A program made the translations under genes and the position numbers. From positions 1-61,347 of the forward strand of contig DATFXM010000104.1 of assembly GCA_035315885.1 (NCBI GenBank): a DNA stretch of 61,347 nucleotides, read 5' to 3'. The first letter of the stretch is position 1; each line of letters begins with the position of its first letter. Source of the stretch: DATFXM01 sp035315885 (GTDB taxonomy: Bacteria > Acidobacteriota > Blastocatellia > UBA7656). The notes under the pieces were generated by a model. That model did no database searches. It was given only the letters and a program-made list of their open reading frames with translations, and was not told the origin of the DNA. Below, one piece after another: positions 18,008 to 26,774 of this stretch.

Positions 18008-18832
18008 TCAGTCCAGATTACTCAATACGCGCGTGCCTGATTCAAATGCTGCCCGAGCAAGTTCAAATGGATCGCGAGCCCAGTACTCGGGCCTGAAGAT
18101 TTCGATGCTTGCGATCCCCTCATACCCGATCGAATGAAGTCCCGAGATGATGTCTCTCAAAGGTAGGATGCCGAGCCCCGGCAATAAACGATGCCGATCC
18201 TCGAGCCTGTTTCGAGGGAAGTCTTCAGCATCGTTCAGATGAAAGATGAACAGCCTTCTGACATCCAACTCTTTAAGAGAGTCGATGGTCGAGCCACCCG
18301 CGTAGAAATGGAACGTATCGATTACCAGCCCCACGTTCTCCCGGTCGGTGACTTTCACGATTTCGGCCGCGTGCGCAAGAGTCTGAACGCTGCAGTTCGG
18401 CTGTCCGAGGAATTCGAACGCCAGAGAAACCCCGTAATGACCGGCGATGTTTGCGAGCTCTCGCAGCACATTCGCAGACTCACGAATGACTTCAGTTCTT
18501 TCCGTGTTCGGTGGCAGAGGCGATGGCACGACTACGATATAAGGACAGCCGACCTGCGCGGCGATGCGGCATAGGTTTGTGCATTCAATTGCGAGCGCTT
18601 CGCGTGCCCCGTGATCTCTGAAGGTGCTCCGCTCGATCGAATTGATGCTGCAGGCGTCGATCGAATGTGTATTAAGCAGCCGTTTCAAGTCGGAGGCGGT
18701 GCGCTCGCGCAAGAAGCTTCCGAGCTTCGAAGCCCAGATTTCGATGCCGCCAAACCCGGCTGCGCTTGCTGCCGCGATATCGGTCTCGAGGTCGGCATTC
18801 ATGGTTGTTGCGCCGTTCAGTGCGAGTTTCAT
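18008..18832 (-). CDS. Sugar phosphate isomerase/epimerase (IolE/IolI-like TIM barrel)
   Basis: 274 residues, the AP-endonuclease-2-like TIM barrel family. Visible elements are GFGGIEIW (strand 2), the CPYIVVVPSP segment, GVSLAFEFLG with a metal-binding Glu, LVIDTFHFYAGG, FHLNDAED and ASIEIFRPEYW with further Glu/His/Asp ligands. Members isomerise or dehydrate inositol derivatives and ketoses. It heads the minus-strand operon of three genes and is divergent from the dehydrogenase gene at 18927, leaving a 94-base shared control region. Its exact substrate is unknown. Confidence 0.87.
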   Translation of the reverse strand: MKLALNGATTMNADLETDIAAASAAGFGGIEIWASKLGSFLRERTASDLKRLLNTHSIDACSINSIERSTFRDHGAREALAIECTNLCRIAAQVGCPYIVVVPSPLPPNTERTEVIRESANVLRELANIAGHYGVSLAFEFLGQPNCSVQTLAHAAEIVKVTDRENVGLVIDTFHFYAGGSTIDSLKELDVRRLFIFHLNDAEDFPRNRLEDRHRLLPGLGILPLRDIISGLHSIGYEGIASIEIFRPEYWARDPFELARAAFESGTRVLSNLD

Positions 18833-18926
18833 AATGTCGATGACACAAACAGCGCAGCATTGCCGCCCTTGTGTGCGATCGCTATATTACGACTCTTGAT
18901 AAGGGTTGAGAAAGCGAGGAAACCAA

Positions 18927-19937
18927 GTGCGAGTATTCCAGATTCGCGAGAAATTTGGGCTTGAGAACATGGTGCCGGCTGAGCTGCCGGAGCCGGTTGC
19001 GGGTCCGGGACAAGTTGTGTTCAAGCTGCGAGCCGCGTCGCTCAACTTTCGTGACCTCCTGATGGTAGAAGGCCGCTACAATCCGCGGCAACCCCTTCCG
19101 TTGATTCCGCTCTCGGATGGCGTCGGCGAGGTAACGGCGATTGGCGCAGGCGTCTCTCGAGTGAAGGTCGGAGACAAAATTGCAGGGAACTTCTCGCAGA
19201 AGTGGATCTCCGGCGAGCCTGCGCGGGCGAAGCTTTCGGCATCTCTCGGCGGTCCAATCGATGGCATGCTGGCGGAGTCTCGTGTCCTCGACCAGGAAGG
19301 GGTTGTTCACGTCCCGGAACACCTGACGGACGAAGAAGCGGCGACGCTGCCCTGCGCGGGACTGACTGCCTGGAACGCGCTTATAAATACCGGAAGACTC
19401 AAGCCGGGCGAGGTTGTTTTGCTGCAGGGCACGGGAGGAGTTTCAATCTTTGCACTGCAGTTTGCAAAGGCGGCCGGCGCACGAGTAATCATCACCTCGA
19501 GCAGCGATGAAAAGCTGGAGCGGACCAAAGCGCTGGGCGCAGATGAAGTGATCAACTACAAGACGACCGCCGAATGGGATAAGCGTGCGAAAGAACTGAC
19601 TGCGGGAGTCGGAGCCGATCACATAATAGAAGTTGGCGGCGCGGGCACTTTCAACAAGTCACTGCGCGCGATACGAATTGGCGGCCGTATCAGCGTAATC
19701 GGCAATCTGTCTGGCAATGTTACCGAAGTGAATCTTATCTCGATTCTGATGCAGAACATCTGTGTTCAGGGCATGCTTGTAGGAAACCGCGATGGATTCG
19801 AGGCGATGAACCGAGCAATCGCGCTGCACCGGATCCGCCCGGTAATAGACCGCGTTTTCTCTTTTGACGAGGCTCCGGAAGCTTTCAAATATATGTCATC
19901 CGGATCACATTTCGGTAAGATCTGCATTCGTTTCTAA
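18927..19937 (+). CDS. Zinc-independent medium-chain alcohol dehydrogenase / quinone oxidoreductase-like
   Basis: About 336 residues starting from GTG at 18927, where GAGGA lies six bases upstream; a TTG at 18906 would give seven more residues with no ribosome binding site. The GroES-like N-terminal domain is followed by the coenzyme domain with AGLTAWNALI and the nucleotide loop QGTGGVSIFALQFAKAAGA. The structural-zinc cysteine cluster of classical alcohol dehydrogenases is not seen. The family reduces or oxidises a range of alcohols, quinones and enones with NADPH or NADH. Transcribed alone and divergent from the isomerase operon. Confidence 0.88.
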   Translation: MRVFQIREKFGLENMVPAELPEPVAGPGQVVFKLRAASLNFRDLLMVEGRYNPRQPLPLIPLSDGVGEVTAIGAGVSRVKVGDKIAGNFSQKWISGEPARAKLSASLGGPIDGMLAESRVLDQEGVVHVPEHLTDEEAATLPCAGLTAWNALINTGRLKPGEVVLLQGTGGVSIFALQFAKAAGARVIITSSSDEKLERTKALGADEVINYKTTAEWDKRAKELTAGVGADHIIEVGGAGTFNKSLRAIRIGGRISVIGNLSGNVTEVNLISILMQNICVQGMLVGNRDGFEAMNRAIALHRIRPVIDRVFSFDEAPEAFKYMSSGSHFGKICIRF

Positions 19938-20087
19938 CTTGAGGTGTGACGAGGCATCGCGTCAAAAATGTTGTGAGTGACAACAAAGATGAAGTGTGCT
20001 ATAAGAGTGGCCGATGAGTTTACACCAACTGCTGAAGCAGATTCCAAATAGCGAATAACAAGACTCTGCCCCGAAGCTGAAGATGAA

Positions 20088-20131
20088 CCTGAAGACGACC
20101 TGAAGACGACCTGAAGACAACCTGAAGATGG
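20088..20131. repeat. 11-bp tandem repeat, four copies
   Basis: Four copies of CCTGAAGACGA with the last two slightly changed, in the 286-base gap upstream of the DUF1800 gene. It also gives period-11 phasing, which is near one helical turn. No other feature seen in the gap. Confidence 0.85.
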
Positions 20132-20223
20132 ATCTGTAGTTCTCGCCTCACAAAACGCCAATCACCACCCCCTCGGTTCCACGGACTGGTGTCTTCTGCC
20201 AGTCGAGAAAGTGAGGATCAGCG

Positions 20224-21636
20224 ATGCCTATTACATACAATGAAAGTGCGCATTTGCTGAGGCGAATGGGTTTCAGCGGTACGCCCGACGATATAACAAA
20301 ACTCGCAAGGAAGACGCGCGAGGGCGCTGTGGATCAGTTGCTGAACTTCGATCAGGTCGATAATCAGGACATGGAGGACAAGCTCTCAAGGACGTTTCCT
20401 CCGAAAAAATTTACTCCGAGGGATGATCTACAGTTCTGGTGGATCGTAAGAATGATCCTGACCGAACGCCCCTTTGAAGAAAAGATGACGCTGTTCTGGC
20501 ACAACCATTTTGCCACCGCGCTGGAGAAAGTCGACTACCCTCAGATGTATGTTCAGAACCAGATGTTGAGAGCGCACTCGCTCGATCGGTTTGATTCGTT
20601 GTTGCTCAATGTAGCACGAGATCCCGCGATGCTGGTGTGGCTTGACGGTGTTACAAACGAGCTGGGGAGCCCGAACGAAAACTTCGCTCGAGAGCTCCAG
20701 GAGCTGTTCACGATGGGTACTCACGACGTCGTGACCGGCGATGCGAACTATAGCGAGCGCGATGTGAAGGAGATCGCCCGTGCGTTTACCGGTTGGAAGT
20801 TCAAGCAGAAACATGACAAGCGGTACAAATACAGCTTCTTTGTTCAATCGGATCAGCACGACAACACCGCCAAGACGATCTACGGGCAGACAGCAAACTT
20901 CAGTGGAGAAGACGTCATAGAAGTCATCTGCGGCAGACGAGCTACTGCGCGCTTTTTGGTGAAGAAGCTGTTCGAGTTTTTCGTTTATCCGCTTGGGGAC
21001 AGCAACGCGGATCACGCGACGATTGAGAAGTTCGCCACGGTCTACTTCAGCGCGGATCATTCAATAAAGTCGCTCGTACGCAGCATCTTTGTGTCTGATG
21101 AGTTCTTCAGCGACCGGGCGCGGTTTGGTCTGGTAAAGAGTCCCGCGGAGCTCACGGTAGGCTCGATCCGAATGCTGGGGCTCAAGTACAACCCGGGAAA
21201 CCTTCAAAACGGGGACTTCGGATTGTACGAAACGTTCAAGCGCATGGGATTTGATCTGCTGAACCCGTTTGATGTTTCGGGCTGGCGTTTGAATCTGGGT
21301 TGGTTGAGCACCGCCACCGTTCTGCAGCGCTACAATTTCGTTACTGATCTGTTGAGCCAACGTGAGCCTGACAAGCACGCGCTCGGAGCGATACTTTCGG
21401 ATGATCAGGTAAAGAGTTTCGCAAACCTGGACGCCGCACAAACCGTCAGGAACATCTTGAACCTGCTCGGACCGCTTAACGTCGGGCCGGATGCGGTGGG
21501 AATGCTCGCCGATTATCTGCAAACAGATGACGACGGACATCGCGTAACGTGGGCCATCAACGATGACACTATAGATGAGAGAGTTCGCGGGCTTGTGTTT
21601 CTGATCATGTGCCTGCCGGAATTTCAGATGAATTAG
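20224..21636 (+). CDS. DUF1800 domain-containing protein
   Basis: A 470-residue protein with the DUF1800 hallmarks HLLRRMGFSGTPDDI at the N-terminus, FWHNHFAT near residue 97, and NENFARELQELFTMG near residue 158, followed by RDVKEIARAFTGW. It has no signal peptide. GAGG precedes the ATG. DUF1800 proteins are nearly always followed by a DUF1501 gene, as here (10-base gap with AGGAGG), so the two probably work together. The function of the pair is not established. I know of proposals linking them to extracellular polymers, but nothing in the sequence proves it. Confidence 0.92.
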   Translation: MPITYNESAHLLRRMGFSGTPDDITKLARKTREGAVDQLLNFDQVDNQDMEDKLSRTFPPKKFTPRDDLQFWWIVRMILTERPFEEKMTLFWHNHFATALEKVDYPQMYVQNQMLRAHSLDRFDSLLLNVARDPAMLVWLDGVTNELGSPNENFARELQELFTMGTHDVVTGDANYSERDVKEIARAFTGWKFKQKHDKRYKYSFFVQSDQHDNTAKTIYGQTANFSGEDVIEVICGRRATARFLVKKLFEFFVYPLGDSNADHATIEKFATVYFSADHSIKSLVRSIFVSDEFFSDRARFGLVKSPAELTVGSIRMLGLKYNPGNLQNGDFGLYETFKRMGFDLLNPFDVSGWRLNLGWLSTATVLQRYNFVTDLLSQREPDKHALGAILSDDQVKSFANLDAAQTVRNILNLLGPLNVGPDAVGMLADYLQTDDDGHRVTWAINDDTIDERVRGLVFLIMCLPEFQMN

Positions 21637-21646
21637 GAGGTCTGCG

Positions 21647-22924
21647 ATGCCTATAAACAGAAGACAGTTCATCAAGCGTTCGGCGGGTGCGGTCACCGTG
21701 AGTTTGCTCGTGCCGAAGTCGTTTATCGGAGCGGCGCGTAGTCAGGCAACGACTCCGATGTCACGAAGGATCCTGGTGGTCATCGAGCTGGCGGGCGGCA
21801 ACGACGGACTAAATACGGTGATCCCATACACTGACGCACAGTATCATCAGTTCAGGCCAATGCTGGGATTCAGGGACACGGAGCTCAAGGACGCTCCGGG
21901 CAACTCTACGATATTGAATGACCGCCTCGGGCTCCATCCTTCCATGGGAAAGCTCAAGCAGATGTACGACGCTGGTCGAGTGGCGATTGTTCTCGGCGCA
22001 GGTTATCCCAATCCTAGCGGCTCGCACTTCGAATCGGCGGACATCTGGCACGCAGGTAAGCGCGATGATGTGCGAATCGATGGATGGCTGGGGCGTTACG
22101 TAGAGACAGTGAGCGGCGCGGGCGGGCTGAGTGCGGTGGCGATCGAAGACAAGCTGCCGAAGACGTTTGCATCGCGAAAGGTTGTTGTGCCGAACATTCC
22201 GAACTTCGACGATTTCGGTCTTCAGACCGACTCGTGGCATCCGGACAATCGGGAAAACAAGATCAGGACTCTGCTGGCATTGAACTCTCGCAACTTCCCC
22301 GCCGGTAGTTTTCTCGCCGAGCAGGCGCGAATAGGATTCGATGCGGTGAATGGCGCTCTGCAGTTCAAAGAAGCAGTGGACAAGTACACATCTACGATCA
22401 AGTATCCCGACAACAACCCGCTTGCTGAGGGCCTCAGGATGCTTGCGAAGATCATCACTACGATACCCGAGAGCAGTTTGCTGTACGTGCAAATGGGCGG
22501 ATTTGACAATCATTCGGAACAAATACCGCGCGACGGGAACAAGCTTGCTGGTCAGCATGCGACGTTGCTTCAGTATTTTTCTGAAGGGGTCGAGTCGTTC
22601 TATCGCGATATGGCTGAGCATGGCCTGGCCGACGAGGTATTGATGATGCAGTGGTCGGAGTTTGGTCGGCGTCCGGAGGAGAACAAGTCGGTGGGCACCG
22701 ACCACGGCGCGGCATCGTGCCTGTTTGTGATCGGGAACGGAGTGACTCCGGGGATTTATGGGAAGCAGCCTTCGTTGGCGGACGCGGATCTGGACGACGC
22801 GGGCAATCTGAAGTTCGACGTCGACTTTCGTTCGGTGTACTCCACGATCATCGATCGGTGGTTAGGAGGCGACTCAAAGACGGTGCTCGGTGGGAACTTT
22901 GAGAACATCGGTTTCCTGGGGTAG
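21647..22924 (+). CDS. DUF1501 domain-containing protein, Tat-exported
   Basis: A 425-residue protein beginning with a twin-arginine signal (RRQFIKRSAGAVTVSLLVP), so it is exported folded. The DUF1501 (sulfatase-like/alkaline-phosphatase-like superfamily) core shows ELAGGNDGLNTVIP near residue 45, GSHFESADIWHAG, GGFDNHSEQ and WSEFGRRPEENKSVGTDHGA, the last rich in likely metal ligands. Strong AGGAGG ribosome site. Co-transcribed with DUF1800. The stop is followed after five bases by GTGCTGAGTGC repeats that open the repeat island. Confidence 0.93.
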   Translation: MPINRRQFIKRSAGAVTVSLLVPKSFIGAARSQATTPMSRRILVVIELAGGNDGLNTVIPYTDAQYHQFRPMLGFRDTELKDAPGNSTILNDRLGLHPSMGKLKQMYDAGRVAIVLGAGYPNPSGSHFESADIWHAGKRDDVRIDGWLGRYVETVSGAGGLSAVAIEDKLPKTFASRKVVVPNIPNFDDFGLQTDSWHPDNRENKIRTLLALNSRNFPAGSFLAEQARIGFDAVNGALQFKEAVDKYTSTIKYPDNNPLAEGLRMLAKIITTIPESSLLYVQMGGFDNHSEQIPRDGNKLAGQHATLLQYFSEGVESFYRDMAEHGLADEVLMMQWSEFGRRPEENKSVGTDHGAASCLFVIGNGVTPGIYGKQPSLADADLDDAGNLKFDVDFRSVYSTIIDRWLGGDSKTVLGGNFENIGFLG

Positions 22925-22925
22925 G

Positions 22926-22966
22926 GGAGTGCTGAGTGCTTAATGCTGAGTGCTGAGTGCTCTAAT
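22926..22966. repeat. CTCAGCACT-family repeat, left arm
   Basis: Three to four copies of GTGCTGAGT directly after the DUF1501 stop. It is the inverted partner of the longer tract at 24572-24735, so the pair encloses the whole transposase island. Confidence 0.85.
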
Positions 22967-22982
22967 GCTAATTACTTAGCGA

Positions 22983-23330
22983 CAACCCCGAAGGGGTTGC
23001 GTCGTTGAGCCCAGGGTTGCCGCGTCAGCGGCTACCCTGGGAATTCGGCATTATCGCATCACCAACCCTGAAGGGGTTGCGTCGTTGAGCCCAGGGTTGC
23101 CGCGCTAGCGGCTACCCTGGGTATTTGGCATTGTCGCATCCCAACCCTGAAAGGGTTGCGTCGTCCAGTCCAGGGTTGCAGAACAAAGCCCAGTGTAGTG
23201 GTATGCGGCTACCTGATTTGGGCATCGCGCATTCAACCCCGAAGGGGTTGCGTCGTCCAGCCCAGGGTTGCCGTCCGCGGCTACCCTGGGGCCAGGCGGT
23301 TTCCGTTTCCAACCCTGAAAGGGTTGCGTC
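22983..23330. repeat. Palindromic REP-like array, left of the transposase
   Basis: Five heads of the type CAACCCCGAAGGGGTTG (at about 22983, 23062, 23142, 23233 and 23309), each followed by GCGTCGT and, in the first four units, a second hairpin of the type CCAGGGTTGCC and GGCTACCCTGG. The unit length is about 75-90 bases. Spacers carry one of three types: GCGACAATGCC (type C), ATGTCCAAATCAGGTAG (type B) or CCGCCTGGCCCC (type A), written on the other strand. The array is the reverse complement of the one right of the gene. It ends a few bases from the transposase stop. Confidence 0.92.
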
Positions 23331-23331
23331 C

Positions 23332-23787
23332 TCATTCCCACAGATAGCGTTCGTCCCAATCGACGTTGTGTCTTTCCAGCATCGAGCGAAGTTCCTCTTG
23401 AAAATCCGCCGTTCGATGATGGGATTCCTGAGTCTCAATATAGTTGATCGCGCGTTTCAGATCAGACTGGCTAACCGAAAACGCCGCATATCCGCTCTGC
23501 CATTGAAACGGTCGATTGAGAATCCCCTGTTCATTTAACCAGCAGCTCGACACTCGCTTTAGCTCTTTCACTAATTCGGCCTGCGCGACGCATCGGCCGA
23601 GTCGTGCCAGGTGGTGAACATGGTCTTCTACTCCTCCTACGATGACCGGGTCACACCCGAGTCTACTAGAGATCTCACCCAAGTGTGCGTGCAATGCGCC
23701 TCTTATCTGGGGATCTCGCAGCAGTTTTTCGCGGTTCTTTGTGGAGAAGACTGTGTGTATGTAGACGGCGGAAATCGATTGAGGCAT
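23332..23787 (-). CDS. IS200-like / REP-associated tyrosine transposase (RAYT)
   Basis: A 151-residue Y1 HUH transposase: YIHTVFSTKNREKLL at the N-terminus, the HUH metal motif in GGVEDHVHHLARLG near residue 55, WQSGYAAFSVS, and the catalytic tyrosine in INYIETQESHH near residue 115. These enzymes nick and join single-stranded DNA at hairpins. Unlike IS200, there is no TnpB and no IS200 end. Palindromic arrays flank it on both sides, fitting a RAYT that acts on or spreads REP sequences. The gene appears intact. The array ends abut its 3' end and lie about 75 bases from its start. Confidence 0.9.
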   Translation of the reverse strand: MPQSISAVYIHTVFSTKNREKLLRDPQIRGALHAHLGEISSRLGCDPVIVGGVEDHVHHLARLGRCVAQAELVKELKRVSSCWLNEQGILNRPFQWQSGYAAFSVSQSDLKRAINYIETQESHHRTADFQEELRSMLERHNVDWDERYLWE

Positions 23788-23861
23788 TTGAAGGATCCTG
23801 TTGTGGAGTTTTGACCGAGCGGAGGGATCGCGAGGAGTTTAGTTCTGTAGCATCCATTGCG

Positions 23862-24571
23862 CAACCCCTTCAGGGTTGGAAACCGAAACCGCCTGGCCCC
23901 AGGGTAGCCGCGGATGGCAACCCTGGGCTGGACGACGCAACCCCTTCGGGGTTGAATGCGCGATGTCCAAATCAGGTAGCCGCATACCAGTACACTGGGT
24001 TTGTTCTGCAACCCTGAGCTGGACGACGCAACCCTTTTAGGGTTGGAAACCGAAACACCCTGGGCTGGACGACGCAACCCCTTCATGGTTGGGATGCGAC
24101 AATGCCGAATTCCCAGGGTAGCCACTGACGCGGCAACCCTGGGCTGGACGACGCAACCCCTTCAGGGTTGAGATGCGACAATGCCGAATTCCCAGGGTAG
24201 CCGCTGGCGCGGCAACCCTGGGCTGGACGACGCAACCCCTTCAGGGTTGGAAACCGAAACCGCCTGGCCCCAGGGTAGCCGCGGACGGCAACCCTGGGCT
24301 GGACGACGCAACCCCTTCGGGGTTGGAAACCGAAACCGCCTGGCCCCAGGGTAGCCGCGGACGGCAACCCTGGGCTGGACGACGCAACCCCTTCGGGGTT
24401 GAATGCGCGATGTCCAAATCAGCTAGCCGCATACCAGTACACTGGGTTTGTTCTGCAACCCTGGGCTGGACGACGCAACCCCTTCATGGTTGAGATGCGA
24501 CAATGCCGAATTCCCAGGGTAGCCGCTGGCGCGGCAACCCTGGACTGGACGACGCAACCCCTTCGGGGTTG
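23862..24571. repeat. Palindromic REP-like array, right of the transposase
   Basis: Ten heads of the type CAACCCCTTCGGGGTTG spaced at roughly 75-90 bases (about 23862, 23938, 24029, 24075, 24154, 24232, 24309, 24385, 24475, 24555), the third shortened by a deletion. They alternate with CCAGGGTAGCC/GGCAACCCTGG hairpins and end in GGACGACG. Spacer types in order from the gene: A, B, short A, C, C, A, A, B, C. This begins with the same order as the left array read outward, giving mirror symmetry around the transposase. Confidence 0.92.
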
Positions 24572-24735
24572 GCACTCAGCACTCAGCACGTAGCACTCAG
24601 CACTCAGCACGTAGCACTCAGCACGTAGCACTCAGCACGTAGCACTCAGCACTCACCACTCACCACTCAGCACTCAGCACTCACCACTCAGCACTCAGCA
24701 CTCAGCACTCACCACTCAGCACTCACCACTCAGCA
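24572..24735. repeat. CTCAGCACT-family tandem tract, right arm
   Basis: About eighteen 9-base-like units (ACTCAGCAC with CACTCACCA and GTAGCACTC variants). It begins directly at the end of the palindromic array and runs into the coding end of the ABC ATPase gene, whose stop and last codons it supplies. Confidence 0.92.
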
Positions 24736-25801
24736 ATTCCCCTGAGTCACGATCGAAGAAGTGCATTCGTTTACGGTCCAGCTCGATCCATACTTCGGTG
24801 TCAATCTCAGCCCTGAAGTCTGCCGGTGCGCGTGCGACCACCTTCTGTCCAGCGAGCATGAGAAAAACGAGCGTCTCGTTGCCCATCAATTCAGTGACGT
24901 GAATCCTGGCAGGCACTCGTCCCTCGCCTGGTCCCTCCATCACACGCACATATTCAGGCCTGATTCCCAACACCAGGCCGGATTGCGCTTTCTTCAGGCG
25001 CTCCATCTCCTCGTCGACGAGCTCGAGTACAAATCCGTTCGACGCAAAGCGGCGATCGGTTTTGTCCAGATGACCCTCGATGAAGTTCATGCCGGGCGTC
25101 CCTACAAACTCCGCTACGAACTTGTTAGCGGGCCGATTGTAAATATTCATCGGCGTGTCGAATTGCTGTAACCGCCCTCCGCGTAAGATTGCCAGTCGAT
25201 CCGCGAGGGTCATCGCTTCAGCCTGGTCGTGGGTCACATAAATCGTCGTAGTGCCCAGCTCTCGTTGCAGTCGCTTCAACTCGCCGCGCATATACACTCG
25301 AAGCATCGCGTCCAGATTTGAAAGGGGCTCATCCATTAAATAGGCGCGAGGCTGACGGACAATAGCTCTTGCAAGCGCAACGCGCTGCCGTTCGCCGCCC
25401 GATAGCTGTCGCGGTTTCCGATCCAACAGAGAAGAGATGCCGAGCATCTCGGCCGTTGCAAGCACGCGGCGGCGCGATTCGTCGGGCTCTATGTTGCGCA
25501 CCTTGAGTGGGTACTTGATGTTCTCGCCGACGGTCATATGAGGGTAGAGCGCGTAGTTCTGAAACACCATTGCCAGGTCTCGCCGCTGCGGGGGAACGTC
25601 GTTGACCCTTTCGCCGCCTATGAGAATGTTGCCCGAGGTGATTTCTTCGAGTCCCGCCAGCATTCGGAGCGAGGTGCTCTTGCCGCACCCCGACGGTCCC
25701 AACAACACCACCAGCTCGCCATCTCTTGTCTCGAGCGACAATCGATCGACGGCCACGACATCGCCGTACTTCTTGGTCACCTGGTCAAACGTGATCGACA
25801 T
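24716..25801 (-). CDS. Carbohydrate ABC transporter ATP-binding protein (MalK/UgpC/MsmX type)
   Basis: A 361-residue ABC ATPase with Walker A GPSGCGKST near residue 35, signature LSGGERQRVALARAI near 134, Walker B AYLMDEPLSNLDA, H-loop VTHDQAEA, and a C-terminal TOBE/MalK regulatory domain. It powers the importer formed by the two permeases upstream. The last codons (LLSGEC) and the stop fall in the CTCAGCACT tract. The 5' side also borders a repeat: the A of the ATG is the last base of an element, and no Shine-Dalgarno sequence is present. Family C-termini vary, so activity is probably kept. Confidence 0.93.
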   Translation of the reverse strand: MSITFDQVTKKYGDVVAVDRLSLETRDGELVVLLGPSGCGKSTSLRMLAGLEEITSGNILIGGERVNDVPPQRRDLAMVFQNYALYPHMTVGENIKYPLKVRNIEPDESRRRVLATAEMLGISSLLDRKPRQLSGGERQRVALARAIVRQPRAYLMDEPLSNLDAMLRVYMRGELKRLQRELGTTTIYVTHDQAEAMTLADRLAILRGGRLQQFDTPMNIYNRPANKFVAEFVGTPGMNFIEGHLDKTDRRFASNGFVLELVDEEMERLKKAQSGLVLGIRPEYVRVMEGPGEGRVPARIHVTELMGNETLVFLMLAGQKVVARAPADFRAEIDTEVWIELDRKRMHFFDRDSGELLSGEC

Positions 25802-25922
25802 AGGAAGTGCCGAGTGCTGAGTGTGACTCTTGAAATTTGATATCTGCCATTGGTTATGAGTCTGTGTTGATCGCTATTGTCTCCGCAACGTTCCGGACTC
25901 AGCACTCAGCACTTTCCACTCA
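25801..25922. repeat. MITE-like hairpin element inside the ABC transporter operon
   Basis: TAGGAAGTGCCGAGTGCTGAGT at its left is an inverted match of ACTCAGCACTCAGCACTT at its right, around a core holding TTGAAATTTGATATCTGCC. It fills the whole gap between the malG-like stop and the malK-like start. Same architecture as the element at 56072-56163. Confidence 0.8.
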
Positions 25923-26774
25923 TCCTTTCACGGCGCCGAGGGACAAGCCTCTGACAAGATAGCGTTGGACGGAAAGCGCAAATGCTATCATCGGGATCAT
26001 CGCGACAACTCCGGCAGCGCTCATAACTCCCCACTTGATCTCGTACTGCGTCACGCGACCCGCAATGCCCACCGGCAATGTCATCGAAGCATCGGTTTGA
26101 GTCAGCACGAGCGCCAGCAGAAACTCGTTCCACGAAGTTATTAAACAAAACACCGCCGTAGCCGCCAGTCCCGGTTTCACCAGTGGCAGTACAACTCGCA
26201 TAAGCGCTCCCAACCGCGAGTCTCCGTCCACCATCGCCGCCTCCTCCAACTCGCGGGGAATCTCCTGGAAAAAACCTCGCATCATCCAAATCACAAAAGG
26301 CAGATTCAGAGCGGTGTAGACAACGATCAGCGCCGGCAACGTGTTGATCAGACGCAGCCCACGCATCATCAAAAATAGCGGCACTGCCGTTACTATCGGC
26401 GGCAACATTCGCGTAGATAGAATCCACAGCGATATTCGTCGGCTGCTGCCCTCGCCGAGACCTAACCTCGCCAGTGCGTAAGCCGCCGAAGTCCCGATCG
26501 TCAACGCAAGGGCTGTCGAGCTGATCGCGACGATTGCGCTGGTACTCAGATAAGTGCCAAACGAGCGGCTAAAGAAGGCGTCGTAGTAGTGCGCAAGGGT
26601 CGGACCAAAGTTGAACCAGCGCGGCGGCGATGCGAACTGGTCAGCTTCGGTCTTCAGCGAAATAGTAATCATCCAGTAGGCCGGAACAAGCGAGATCAAC
26701 GATGCTGCTAACAGCACTGCGTAAGCCGCCGGCCGGAATCGCAGCCTCGATCTGTCGCCTAAGCTCGCGGTCAT
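25920..26774 (-). CDS. Carbohydrate ABC transporter permease (MalG type)
   Basis: 284 residues with six membrane helices and the EAA loop EAAMVDGDSRLGALMRVVLP near residue 185, which contacts the ATPase. The N-terminal arrangement (AVLLAASLISLVPAYWMI) and the SFGTYLST segment are normal for the MalG/UgpE half. It overlaps the upstream MalF-type gene by four bases. With that protein it forms the inner-membrane channel for a sugar or oligosaccharide. Its stop lies at the edge of a repeat element that separates it from the ATPase gene. Confidence 0.93.
   Translation of the reverse strand: MTASLGDRSRLRFRPAAYAVLLAASLISLVPAYWMITISLKTEADQFASPPRWFNFGPTLAHYYDAFFSRSFGTYLSTSAIVAISSTALALTIGTSAAYALARLGLGEGSSRRISLWILSTRMLPPIVTAVPLFLMMRGLRLINTLPALIVVYTALNLPFVIWMMRGFFQEIPRELEEAAMVDGDSRLGALMRVVLPLVKPGLAATAVFCLITSWNEFLLALVLTQTDASMTLPVGIAGRVTQYEIKWGVMSAAGVVAMIPMIAFALSVQRYLVRGLSLGAVKG

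Noticed and set aside
22983..24571. CRISPR array
   Set aside because: Repeats are palindromic in both strands, change orientation around the gene, and the between-repeat segments are themselves repeated (types A, B, C). No cas genes nearby.
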